Positions 1-6,116 of a stretch of 11,385 nucleotides of DNA are shown in pieces. The notes beneath the pieces are model-generated. The model saw only the letters and a list, made by a program, of their open reading frames with translations. It did no database searches and was not told the DNA's origin. The DNA is from Anaerolineales bacterium (GTDB taxonomy: Bacteria; Chloroflexota; Anaerolineae; Anaerolineales; Villigracilaceae). The DNA lies in NCBI GenBank assembly GCA_029933275.1, contig JAOZOM010000028.1, forward strand, positions 1-11,385, written 5' to 3'. Position 1 is the stretch's first letter. Each line of letters begins with the position of its first letter. A program made the translations under genes and the position numbers.

Positions 1-805
1 CGGAGTCGCCGCGATGGGGCTAACCCTCATCTGGGGTGTTATGGATGTCATCAACCTCGCTCACGGACCTATCATCTCCTTGGGCATGTTTGGTACATTT
101 TTCATTTTTATCAAAATGGGCATCAACCCTTATCTTGGGCTTATCCCCGTTGCTATTTTCGGGTTGCTCTTAGGAATCGTGATTTACTTTGTCGCTGTCC
201 ATAGGATAATCAACGCCCCACATCTCTCGTCATTATTGGCAACCTTTTCGGTCAATATGATCATCATCGGGATTGCGACCGCCGCATTCACCACCTCGCC
301 CTATAATGTAGATTTCAACATGGGTAGCTTTGATCTGGGATTTACGACCATCCTTGGCACACGCTTGATTGCCGCTGTCATCGCTATTTTGGTGACAGGC
401 GCACTCTACTTCTTCCTCTACAAAACCCGTCCGGGCAAATACGTCCGAGCGGTGACAAATAATCGAGCCGCCGCCGAATTAATGGGCGTTCCATCAACTC
501 AAATCCTAGCCCTCAGCTTTGGACTTGGCACAATGCTCGCCGCTATCGCTGGCGCATTGATTGCCACATTTTTCCCCTTTAGTATTCTCTCCGGCGCGCA
601 TTACGAACTCAAAAGTTTCGTCATTGGCGTTCTGGGCGGACTAGGAAATCCCGTTGGCGCACTCTTTGGCGGTCTTATTTTGGGTGTCTTAGAAGCCGCT
701 GTTCCCGCTTTTATGGAAACTTCCTGGGTACCTGTGATTGAATTCGGCTTATTTGTCGTCATTCTTCTAGTTCGTCCTAAAGGTCTCTTTGGAGCAAAAG
801 AATGA
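1..805 (+). CDS. livH: LivH-type ABC transporter permease, 5' end missing
   Basis: Inner-membrane permease of a branched-chain amino-acid/amide (HAAT family) ABC importer; it pairs with LivM to form the channel. The reading frame is open from base 2 with no stop before the window edge. The first four codons (G-V-A-A) continue the family's first-helix pattern into MGLTLIWGVMDVINLAHG, so the ATG at 14 is an internal methionine and the true start lies upstream. About 267 residues are present against roughly 290-300 usual for LivH. Visible signs are many hydrophobic helices, the NLAHG motif, the EAA-like cytoplasmic loop that contacts the ATPases (AVTNNRAAAELMGV, about residues 145-159 counted from the ATG at 14), and the C-terminal LGGLGNPVGALFGG motif. 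The TGA stop overlaps the livM ATG (ATGA, 802-805), indicating translational coupling. The family is secure; the substrate (Leu/Ile/Val, other amino acids, urea or amides) cannot be read from the sequence. Confidence 0.93.
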   Translation, partial: GVAAMGLTLIWGVMDVINLAHGPIISLGMFGTFFIFIKMGINPYLGLIPVAIFGLLLGIVIYFVAVHRIINAPHLSSLLATFSVNMIIIGIATAAFTTSPYNVDFNMGSFDLGFTTILGTRLIAAVIAILVTGALYFFLYKTRPGKYVRAVTNNRAAAELMGVPSTQILALSFGLGTMLAAIAGALIATFFPFSILSGAHYELKSFVIGVLGGLGNPVGALFGGLILGVLEAAVPAFMETSWVPVIEFGLFVVILLVRPKGLFGAKE

Positions 806-1773
806 AAAATTGGCGTAATCACCTCGGTCTCATCATTCCAATCCTTGTTGTCGTTGGTTTAGCAGTTTGGCCCGCTCTCACGGACAGTATTTCTGCTCGA
901 GAACAGGCTTTTACAATTCTAAAAGCTGTTGCCTTAGCATCTAGTCTCAATATTTTGCTTGGCTATACCGGTTATGTAAGTTTTGGACATATTGTTTTCT
1001 ATGGATTTGGTGGCTATATTGGCTTATATTTTCTTAATGAGCAAGGGTGGTCTATCTGGGCATCACTCCTCATAGCCGGTATATCAGCAGGACTTTTAGC
1101 CTTCTTACTCGGCAAAGCTATCCTACGTTTACGCGGCGGATACTTCGCCTTAGCGACCATAGGTATTAATGAGGCTATGAAAGCCCTCATCAACAACCTC
1201 GACATCTTTGGCGGGGCTGTCGGCATGACACTAAACTTCAAAGTTTACAAAACCTATGGCGGCGCAGCAGAAGCCCTCAGCATGGCGTTTTATATTATGG
1301 CAGGATTAGCTCTCGCATCAATTATCGTCAGCTATCTCGTCCGTGTCTCAAAATTTGGGCTTGGACTCCTTGCCATTCGCGAAAACGAAGATGCAGCCGA
1401 AGTGATGGGCATAGTCGCCCCCGATGCAAAAACTTGGGCTTATGTTCTCTCTGCCATCATCCCCGGTATGGTCGGAATGCTTTTCTTCTTCAAAAACGGG
1501 AATGTGGAACCTCATGTGGCTTTCCCGCTCCATGCCTCGATTGAACTCTTAGTCATGGTCATGCTCGGCGGACAAGGAACCGTTCTTGGTCCCATCTTGG
1601 GTGCCTTCGCCTATCAGGGGATGCGCGGTTATCTTGTTACCAGTGACATATTCAAAGATATTCAACTCTCGGTCTCTGGCGCAGTTTTGTTACTTATCAT
1701 TCTCTTTATTCCAGCAGGTGCAGTCGGCTGGCTACGTAATCGTTTTGCGCCGCTACGGAGGGTATTGCCATGA
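802..1773 (+). CDS. livM: LivM-type ABC transporter permease
   Basis: Second inner-membrane permease of the HAAT importer, 323 residues, a normal length for LivM. A short basic N-terminus is followed by a first helix (about 8-26) and further hydrophobic segments. Family motifs are LLGYTGYVSFGH (52-63), LRLRGGYFALATI (108-120), the EAA-like ATPase-contact loop LLAIRENEDAAEVMGI (189-204), and MLGGQGTVLGPILGA (254-268). The start ATG overlaps the livH stop by four bases and the stop overlaps the livG start by four bases, so the gene sits inside a tightly coupled operon and needs no strong RBS of its own. Codon use and composition match its neighbours. It should heterodimerise with the livH product. 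The transported substrate is not determined. Confidence 0.95.
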   Translation: MKNWRNHLGLIIPILVVVGLAVWPALTDSISAREQAFTILKAVALASSLNILLGYTGYVSFGHIVFYGFGGYIGLYFLNEQGWSIWASLLIAGISAGLLAFLLGKAILRLRGGYFALATIGINEAMKALINNLDIFGGAVGMTLNFKVYKTYGGAAEALSMAFYIMAGLALASIIVSYLVRVSKFGLGLLAIRENEDAAEVMGIVAPDAKTWAYVLSAIIPGMVGMLFFFKNGNVEPHVAFPLHASIELLVMVMLGGQGTVLGPILGAFAYQGMRGYLVTSDIFKDIQLSVSGAVLLLIILFIPAGAVGWLRNRFAPLRRVLP

Positions 1774-2525
1774 CGACATTACTACAAATACAAGGGGTTA
1801 CAAAACGCTTTGGCGGTTTGCAGGCACTTACTGATGTCACCTTTAATCTATCCGAAGGGCAAATCATGGGATTGATTGGACCGAATGGTGCTGGAAAAAC
1901 CACTCTTTTCAATTGCATCAATGGTGTCTACACCCCTGAAGAAGGTAAGATTCTCTTTCAAGGAGAAAATGTCACTGGTAGCAAAACCTATAATATGGCA
2001 AGACGCGGTCTCGCACGCACTCATCAGATTGTTCAGCCATTAAATGAGCTAACTGTCCAAGAAAATATTATGGCAGGAGCTTGTTTCGGGCGAGAAAATC
2101 ATAATTTACACAATGCTGCTGAAATAGCAAACGAGGTCATGGACTTTGTTGGGCTAGACACCCGCACTGACCAACTTGCGGCAAGTCTAAATGTCGCACA
2201 AAAGAAACGCCTAGAAATGGCTCGAGCTTTAGCCGCGCGTCCTTATCTCCTCCTCCTCGATGAAGTTTTAGCTGGGCTTAATCCAAGCGAAATTGGCGAG
2301 ATGGTGGAAACAGTCAAAAAAATCCGCGATCGAGGCATCACGATTATCATGATTGAGCATGTAATGAAAGCTGTGATGAACGTCTCTGACCACATGCTCG
2401 TACTTGATTACGGGCAACAAATCGCCGAAGGCACGCCTACTGAGATTGCGAATAACCCGCAAGTGATCGAAGCATATCTTGGCGACCCGGAACTTGCCAA
2501 AAAGTTAATGGGAGATGATGAATAA
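1770..2525 (+). CDS. livG: LivG-type ABC transporter ATPase with degenerate signature motif
   Basis: Cytoplasmic ATPase of the HAAT importer, 251 residues, full length for LivG. Walker A GPNGAGKT is at 37-44, the Q-loop region is around THQ (84-86), Walker B LLLLDE at 160-165, the D-loop region AGLNPSE at 168-174, and the switch histidine H197 in IMIEH. The C-terminus has the LivG-type VIEAYLGDPE ending. The ABC signature is unusual: where LSGGQ or LSYGQ is expected, the sequence reads SLNVAQKKRLEMARALA (139-155), so the usual serine and both glycines are replaced. From memory, LNxAQ variants occur in some LivG-like proteins with the same EVxAGLNP D-loop, so this is probably a functional subfamily rather than decay; everything else is intact. 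It starts in an ATGA overlap with livM and ends in a one-base TAATG overlap with livF. Confidence 0.95.
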   Translation: MTTLLQIQGVTKRFGGLQALTDVTFNLSEGQIMGLIGPNGAGKTTLFNCINGVYTPEEGKILFQGENVTGSKTYNMARRGLARTHQIVQPLNELTVQENIMAGACFGRENHNLHNAAEIANEVMDFVGLDTRTDQLAASLNVAQKKRLEMARALAARPYLLLLDEVLAGLNPSEIGEMVETVKKIRDRGITIIMIEHVMKAVMNVSDHMLVLDYGQQIAEGTPTEIANNPQVIEAYLGDPELAKKLMGDDE

Positions 2526-3235
2526 TGGCTATCTTAGAAGCAAAAAACATTAGCTCTGGTTACGGAGAAGTCCAAATTCTATGGGGAGCCAATCTTTCGC
2601 TCGAAAAAGGTCAATTGACCTCGCTAGTCGGGGCAAACGGAGTCGGCAAAACGACATTATTACGCACGGTCGTTGGCTTAAACCGTCCATGGGAAGGCTC
2701 AATTTGGTTTGAGGGAGAGGATGTTAGCAAACTCTCTGCTCATGCCAAAGCTAGTCTCGGCCTCGTGCTTGTACCAGAAGGTCGCCAACTCTTTACCGAT
2801 ATGACCGTTTATGAGAACTTAGAGATGGGCGCAACTGCAAAGCGCGCTCGTCTTAAAATGAATGAAAATTTTGAACAAGTTTTCACCATGTTCCCGCGTC
2901 TTAAAGAACGTAGGAATCAGAAATCCGGCACATTGAGCGGTGGCGAACAACAAATGTTAGCGGTGGCACGCGGCATTATGGCAGACCCTAAGGTACTAAT
3001 TATTGACGAGTTATCGCTAGGCTTAGCTCCCGTTCTCGTCCTGGACTTGTTCGGAAGTCTCAAAAAACTCAAAGAAGCTGGAATTACCATTCTCCTCGTT
3101 GAACAAAATGTTCAAATGGCTCTAGCGGTCAGCGATTACGGTTATGTTTTAGCAGAAGGTCGCAATAAAATGCAAGGAAAAGCCCGAGAATTAATCAATA
3201 ATGACGAGATACGCTCTGCATATTTAGGGATTTAG
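2525..3235 (+). CDS. livF: LivF-type ABC transporter ATPase
   Basis: Second ATPase of the HAAT importer, 236 residues, normal for LivF. Walker A GANGVGKT is at 36-43, followed by the LivF-type stretch LVPEGRQLFTDMTVYENL (82-99). The canonical signature LSGGEQQ is at 137-143 and Walker B VLIIDE at 157-162. At the switch position there is Q194 (LVEQN) instead of His, which is normal for LivF. It ends with the family's IRSAYLGI. A LivG-LivF heterodimer would have one degenerate and one canonical signature motif, making its two ATP sites unequal (inference). The start ATG overlaps the livG TAA by one base (2525). It is the last transporter gene; 61 bases separate it from the CBS/ACT gene, with no hairpin terminator visible between them, so read-through is likely. 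Confidence 0.95.
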   Translation: MAILEAKNISSGYGEVQILWGANLSLEKGQLTSLVGANGVGKTTLLRTVVGLNRPWEGSIWFEGEDVSKLSAHAKASLGLVLVPEGRQLFTDMTVYENLEMGATAKRARLKMNENFEQVFTMFPRLKERRNQKSGTLSGGEQQMLAVARGIMADPKVLIIDELSLGLAPVLVLDLFGSLKKLKEAGITILLVEQNVQMALAVSDYGYVLAEGRNKMQGKARELINNDEIRSAYLGI

Positions 3236-3237
3236 TA

Positions 3238-3243
3238 TATAAT
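3238..3243 (+). promoter_or_regulatory. Possible -10 box upstream of the CBS/ACT gene
   Basis: A perfect TATAAT lies three bases after the livF stop codon. A transcript starting about seven bases downstream would have a leader of roughly 45 nt that includes the strong RBS at 3283-3290. The -35 region at the standard 17-bp spacing (3215-3220, TCTGCA) matches TTGACA poorly and there is no extended TGn. It could supplement read-through from the liv operon, or be chance in an AT-rich gap. Confidence 0.35.
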
Positions 3244-3282
3244 AGAGACAAATTCCCTTTACCACTCACTTGCCTGCTAATT

Positions 3283-3290
3283 AGAAGGAG
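3283..3290 (+). promoter_or_regulatory. Strong ribosome binding site of the CBS/ACT gene
   Basis: AGAAGGAG lies six bases before the ATG at 3297. It is one of the best Shine-Dalgarno sequences in the window and fixes the start of the CBS/ACT gene. Several other genes here rely on overlap coupling or have weak sites. Confidence 0.8.
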
Positions 3291-3296
3291 ATAAAA

Positions 3297-3944
3297 ATGC
3301 TAGTAGAACAACGAATGTCTCGTCCGGTAATTGCTATTCATCCCGACTTACCTATCCACGATGCCCGAAATCTATTTAAACAAGAAAAGATTCGCCGCGC
3401 TCCTGTTGTAAAAAACGGAAAATTGGTTGGTATCGTCTCCGATAGGGACTTGATTGATGCCTCCCCCTCGCCCGCAACCAGCCTCAGCGTTTGGGAAATG
3501 AATTATTTGCTCAGTAAAATCGAAGTCAAAGATATTATGAGCAAGGATGTCATCACGATTGATGAAGACACCCCCATCGAACAAGCTGCCCGCATCATGG
3601 CAGATAATAAAATCGGTGGTCTTCCAGTTATGCGTGATAAAAAAGTGGTCGGCATGATTACAGAAACTGACCTCTTTAAAATTTTCCTCGAGCTAATGGG
3701 TGCACGTGAAATTGGCGTTCGAGTCACTGCACTTATCGAAGATAAACCCGGCATTCTCGGAAAAATTACTCAAGCAATTAGCGGTATTGGCGGTAACTTT
3801 ATAGCCTTTGGTCAATTCACTGGAGAAGATGTCTCCACAAAATTCCTTACCTTTAAGGTCGTCAACGCCTCAGAAAAAGATATCAAAGATGCCATTTGGG
3901 ATATTGTCAAAGAGGTGCAGGATATCCGCACTTGCAGTGCCTAA
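3297..3944 (+). CDS. CBS-CBS-ACT domain protein, AcuB type
   Basis: Cytoplasmic putative ligand-sensing protein of 215 residues, close to the length of Bacillus AcuB (about 214), with the same domain order. CBS domain 1 spans about 3-55 (LVEQRMSRPVIAIHPD and GKLVGIVSDRDL at 41-52). CBS domain 2 spans about 76-130 (VKDIMSKDVITIDEDTPI and VVGMITETDLFKI). An ACT domain spans about 141-210, opening VRVTALIEDKPGILGKIT. Known for these families: CBS pairs bind AMP/ATP, SAM or similar nucleotides, and ACT domains bind amino acids, often branched-chain ones. There is no catalytic or DNA-binding domain, so any effect would come from protein contact. Its position 61 nt after an amino-acid-type importer, sharing one terminator with it, makes it a candidate regulator of transport or amino-acid metabolism (inference). 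The exact role of AcuB-type proteins is poorly defined, so no symbol is assigned. Confidence 0.9.
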   Translation: MLVEQRMSRPVIAIHPDLPIHDARNLFKQEKIRRAPVVKNGKLVGIVSDRDLIDASPSPATSLSVWEMNYLLSKIEVKDIMSKDVITIDEDTPIEQAARIMADNKIGGLPVMRDKKVVGMITETDLFKIFLELMGAREIGVRVTALIEDKPGILGKITQAISGIGGNFIAFGQFTGEDVSTKFLTFKVVNASEKDIKDAIWDIVKEVQDIRTCSA

Positions 3945-3965
3945 ATCAAATTTGGATATAGAATC

Positions 3966-3997
3966 AAAACAGCCGACCTACTAAGGTCGGCTGTTTT
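3966..3997. terminator. Bidirectional intrinsic terminator
   Basis: A perfect 14-bp inverted repeat, AAAACAGCCGACCT (3966-3979) and its complement (3984-3997), flanks a 4-nt ACTA loop. The right arm ends in TTTT and is followed by ATTT, giving a U-tract for plus-strand transcripts. The AAAA at the left edge gives a U-tract for minus-strand transcripts. It lies between the convergent ends of the CBS/ACT gene (3944) and the pseudouridine synthase gene (4056), so it should end both transcription units. Confidence 0.93.
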
Positions 3998-4005
3998 ATT
4001 TCCGC

Positions 4006-4017
4006 TTCACGCGTGAA
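4006..4017. repeat. 12-bp perfect palindrome
   Basis: TTCACGCGTGAA is its own reverse complement. It lies nine bases beyond the terminator stem, in the convergent gap before the pseudouridine synthase stop codon. With no loop it is not a hairpin terminator. It could be a protein-binding site or chance; nothing else supports a function. Confidence 0.4.
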
Positions 4018-4055
4018 TTTTAGCTTGCTTCCGTTAGATCATCGCTCCCTCTCTA

Positions 4056-4829
4056 TCATCTTTTCTTCCTATAACTCGCCCTCTTTCGCGAAAGATTATA
4101 GAGCTTTTTCACGGGCTGTTTATTCCCCTTCAACTCCGCAACTTCTTCGTCTGTCAGATAACGCCACTCGCGCGGCTTCAATCGCCCCAGCTTCAAGCTC
4201 CCCAATTGGATGCGAATAATTTTCACCACAGGCAAACCCAATAAACTTCCCGTTTCGCGGATTTGGCGTTTACGCCCCTCGGTCAGGACTACTTTCAGTC
4301 GCGCGCCCTTTCCAGCTTGCCCTTCAACAAAAACCTTAGCGGGCGCGGTTCTGTAGCCATCTTCCAAAACGATGCCTCGCCGCCACGCTTCGAGCTGCTT
4401 TCGGTCTGGTTGACGCGCCACTAACACTTTATAAACTTTCTCATGCCCATAACGGGGATGTGAGAGCTTATTCGCCAATTCACCATCGTCCGTCATCAAA
4501 ATTAGTCCTTCGCTCTCAATATCCAACCGTCCCACGGGATAGATGCGCCGATCAATCGGAATCAAATCTCGCACGGTTGGACGCGGGTCAGGGCTAGTAA
4601 CCGCGGAAATAACGCCACGCGGCTTATTTAACGCGATATAAACAAAAGATTTCGGGATAGCGATTAGCTTCCCATCTACTGTGATTTTATCTTTCCCTGC
4701 ATCTGCTTTTTGCCCCAATTTCGCCTTTTTGCCATTCACCTGCACGCGTCCGGCGGTGATAAATTCCTCACAACCACGGCGAGAACCATGTCCGGCTCTC
4801 GCTAATATTTTTTGTAATCGTTCTTCCAT
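4056..4829 (-). CDS. rluB: 23S rRNA pseudouridine synthase, RluB/RsuA family
   Basis: Converts a specific uridine in large-subunit rRNA to pseudouridine (RluB-type by its scpB neighbour and S4 domain; RsuA or RluE-like specificity cannot be excluded). The 257-residue protein has an N-terminal S4 RNA-binding domain (about 1-60; LQKILARAGHGSRRGCEEFI) and a synthase domain. The catalytic motif is GRLDIESEGLILMTDDGELA (100-119) with catalytic D103. The C-terminal EGRKRQIRE (184-192) and LGSLKLGRLKPREWR (209-223) are also typical. The tail (about 236-257) is rich in Lys and Arg. The start was set at the ATG at 4829-4827: AAGGA at 4841-4837 sits seven bases upstream and the S4 domain begins right there. 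A longer frame opening with TTG at 4925 adds 32 residues that do not resemble the family. It lies downstream of scpB on the same strand with a 113-nt gap. Confidence 0.92.
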   Translation of the reverse strand: MEERLQKILARAGHGSRRGCEEFITAGRVQVNGKKAKLGQKADAGKDKITVDGKLIAIPKSFVYIALNKPRGVISAVTSPDPRPTVRDLIPIDRRIYPVGRLDIESEGLILMTDDGELANKLSHPRYGHEKVYKVLVARQPDRKQLEAWRRGIVLEDGYRTAPAKVFVEGQAGKGARLKVVLTEGRKRQIRETGSLLGLPVVKIIRIQLGSLKLGRLKPREWRYLTDEEVAELKGNKQPVKKLYNLSRKRASYRKKR

Positions 4830-4850
4830 AAAATTATCCTTTTTATAACC

Positions 4851-4879
4851 ATTGCGTATTTCATCATGATTTACGCAAT
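4851..4879. repeat. Inverted repeat in the rluB leader
   Basis: ATTGCGTA (4851-4858) and TACGCAAT (4872-4879) form an 8-bp inverted repeat around a 13-nt centre that itself contains the palindrome ATCATGAT. It lies 22 bases upstream of the rluB start codon, just before the RBS, in the 113-nt gap after scpB. It may be an operator, an RNA hairpin affecting translation, or part of a dispersed intergenic repeat. No U-tract makes it a clear terminator. Confidence 0.45.
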
Positions 4880-4880
4880 A

Positions 4881-4894
4881 CGAAATTAAGTTCG
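4881..4894. repeat. Near-palindrome next to the rluB leader repeat
   Basis: CGAAATTAAGTTCG pairs with its own reverse complement at 12 of 14 positions (pattern CGAAnTTAAnTTCG). It starts two bases after the 4851-4879 inverted repeat, so about 44 bases of this gap are symmetrical sequence. Function unknown. Confidence 0.35.
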
Positions 4895-4942
4895 AGAATC
4901 GCCTAGATAAGCGCATTTGCTCCAAAAATTTGAGATAATACC

Positions 4943-5509
4943 TTAACTTTTCAAAATCTCCTGCTCCTCATTCTCTGCCGCAACCTCCGCAAGGTCTATA
5001 TTTGGCATCGCTGAGAGAGAGTTTAGCCCGAAATGTTGCAAAAATTCTGGCGTGGTCGCATATAAAATCGGACGACCGGGTCCCTCGGCGCGACCTCCCT
5101 CTTGAATCAGCCCTTTGCTCAACAGAGAGCGCATCACGCCATCACTATTCACGCCGCGAATCGCGTCCACTTGGGGGCGAGTAACAGGTTGCTGATAAGC
5201 AATAATCGAAAGAGCCTCCAACGCGGCTCCGCTCAGGCGAGAGGTTGCATCGAGATTGAGAAAATCTTGGATTAAGGGGGCTAGTTCAGGCGCGGTAGTC
5301 AACTGGACACGTCCGCGCAGAGACTGAATCCGCAGGCCGCGGGTCGCGAGCGATTCATCCAATTCATCCAAAAGATTTCTGATTTTAGCGGGCGTTAAAT
5401 CCAGCGCAGTCCCCAATTGCGTCAACGGAATAGGCTCTGCCGCGACAAAAAGCAACGCCTCCAATTTGGCGGCGGGAGAAAGTTCTGCGGGTGTTTTAGA
5501 GTCGCTCAT
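4943..5509 (-). CDS. scpB: Segregation and condensation protein B
   Basis: Cytoplasmic kleisin-binding subunit of the SMC-ScpA-ScpB condensin, which compacts and segregates the chromosome. At 188 residues the length is typical. It has two winged-helix domains, about 12-85 and 92-165. Diagnostic sequences are AYQQPVTRPQVDAIRGVNSDGVMR (104-127, key residues Q107, P108, T110, R111, R118, G119, D123), GPGRPILYATT (143-153) and EFLQHFGLNSL (155-165). An acidic tail follows. The ATG at 5509 has GGAG (5523-5520) ten bases upstream. Genes for ScpA and ScpB are often adjacent, but the neighbour upstream here is a divergent lipoprotein gene, so scpA must be elsewhere. The downstream partner rluB is the commonly seen one. 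Only 34 bases separate this start from the divergent gene. Confidence 0.95.
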   Translation of the reverse strand: MSDSKTPAELSPAAKLEALLFVAAEPIPLTQLGTALDLTPAKIRNLLDELDESLATRGLRIQSLRGRVQLTTAPELAPLIQDFLNLDATSRLSGAALEALSIIAYQQPVTRPQVDAIRGVNSDGVMRSLLSKGLIQEGGRAEGPGRPILYATTPEFLQHFGLNSLSAMPNIDLAEVAAENEEQEILKS

Positions 5510-5517
5510 GCTATAAT
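5509..5517 (+). promoter_or_regulatory. Extended -10 promoter candidate for the lipoprotein pair
   Basis: TGCTATAAT is a perfect extended -10 element (TGn plus TATAAT). It begins on the last base of the complementary scpB start codon and drives toward the lipoprotein gene. Transcription would begin near 5524, giving a leader of about 20 nt to the GTG at 5544 or 29 nt to the ATG at 5553. No good -35 is seen (the region around 5489-5494 is GGGTGT), which is tolerable for extended -10 promoters. Confidence 0.5.
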
Positions 5518-5543
5518 TGCTCCGTTCATTTAATCGTTAAAAA

Positions 5544-6113
5544 GTGAAAAATATGCAAAATAAAAAGATTTTTATCCTGCTATCCTTAGTTTTAGCTACT
5601 TTAGCCTGCACAATGGGCATCGGCGGTCCGGAATATCCCGATGAGACAATTCCTGTTTCGCCGCTCTATGTTGAAAGTATGCAAGCCCAGTTCAAAGCCG
5701 CATTCGAGGCGGGCGCAAAAGGCGATGATATTATTCTCACCATCACCGAATCGCAAATTACCTCTTATCTCACCTATAAATTTGAAGGCGAAAAAACACC
5801 TCTCTTCACCGACCCACAAGTTTATCTGCGTGACGGGAAAATGACCATTTATGGCAAAGCAACGCAGGGCTATTTTGTCGCCACAATCAAGATTGTCTTA
5901 GCAGTCGGCATTGACGAAGAAGGGCAACCGGATATGCGTATCGAATCGGCTAATTTTGGTCCGCTCCCCGTGCCAGAGAGCCTCGCCAGCGGACTTTCTG
6001 CTATTCTCAAAGAGGCATATACCGGTGCGGTTGGACCTGTGGCAACTGGATTTCGGATTGAGAAAATCGGCATTCGCGATGGTTTTCTGGTCATGCTCGG
6101 GAAGGTAAAATAG
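5544..6113 (+). CDS. Small secreted lipoprotein of unknown function
   Basis: Not confidently recognised; 189 residues. The N-terminus is a lipoprotein-like signal: basic MKNMQNKK, hydrophobic IFILLSLVLATLA, then C22. The lipobox (T-L-A-C) is imperfect at -3, but the shape fits. The mature part is a single soluble domain with alternating beta-strand sequence: DIILTITESQITSYLTYKF (72-90), then a strand-rich middle and GPLPVPESL (about 143-151). The pattern of a 'self-inserting' TESQ helix followed by long amphipathic strands and a G-PLPxP turn recalls YpmS (DUF2140)-like or other TULIP-like envelope proteins, but this is only a resemblance. The start is GTG at 5544 or ATG at 5553 three codons later; neither has a strong RBS. 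It is followed after 3 nt by the next lipoprotein gene, so the two are probably co-transcribed and act in the same place, outside the membrane. Confidence 0.75.
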   Translation: MKNMQNKKIFILLSLVLATLACTMGIGGPEYPDETIPVSPLYVESMQAQFKAAFEAGAKGDDIILTITESQITSYLTYKFEGEKTPLFTDPQVYLRDGKMTIYGKATQGYFVATIKIVLAVGIDEEGQPDMRIESANFGPLPVPESLASGLSAILKEAYTGAVGPVATGFRIEKIGIRDGFLVMLGKVK

Positions 6114-6116
6114 CGA

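Noticed and set aside
14..16. ATG at 14 as the start of livH
   Set aside because: The frame is open to base 2 and the preceding codons fit the LivH first-helix pattern; roughly 20-25 N-terminal residues would be missing. It is an internal methionine of a gene cut by the window edge.
601..822. Minus-strand frame over the livH/livM junction
   Set aside because: It lies wholly on well-supported permease genes, is rich in Pro, Arg and Ser as expected of an antisense shadow, and has no recognisable motif.
4830..4925. N-terminal extension of the pseudouridine synthase starting at TTG 4925 or ATG 4916
   Set aside because: The extra residues do not look like the family, cover two inverted repeats, and the ATG at 4829 has a well-placed AAGGA and begins the S4 domain exactly.
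4935..4940. Minus-strand TATTAT near the scpB stop as an rluB promoter
   Set aside because: One mismatch to the -10 consensus, no -35 and no extended element; it is no better than background in this AT-rich gap.
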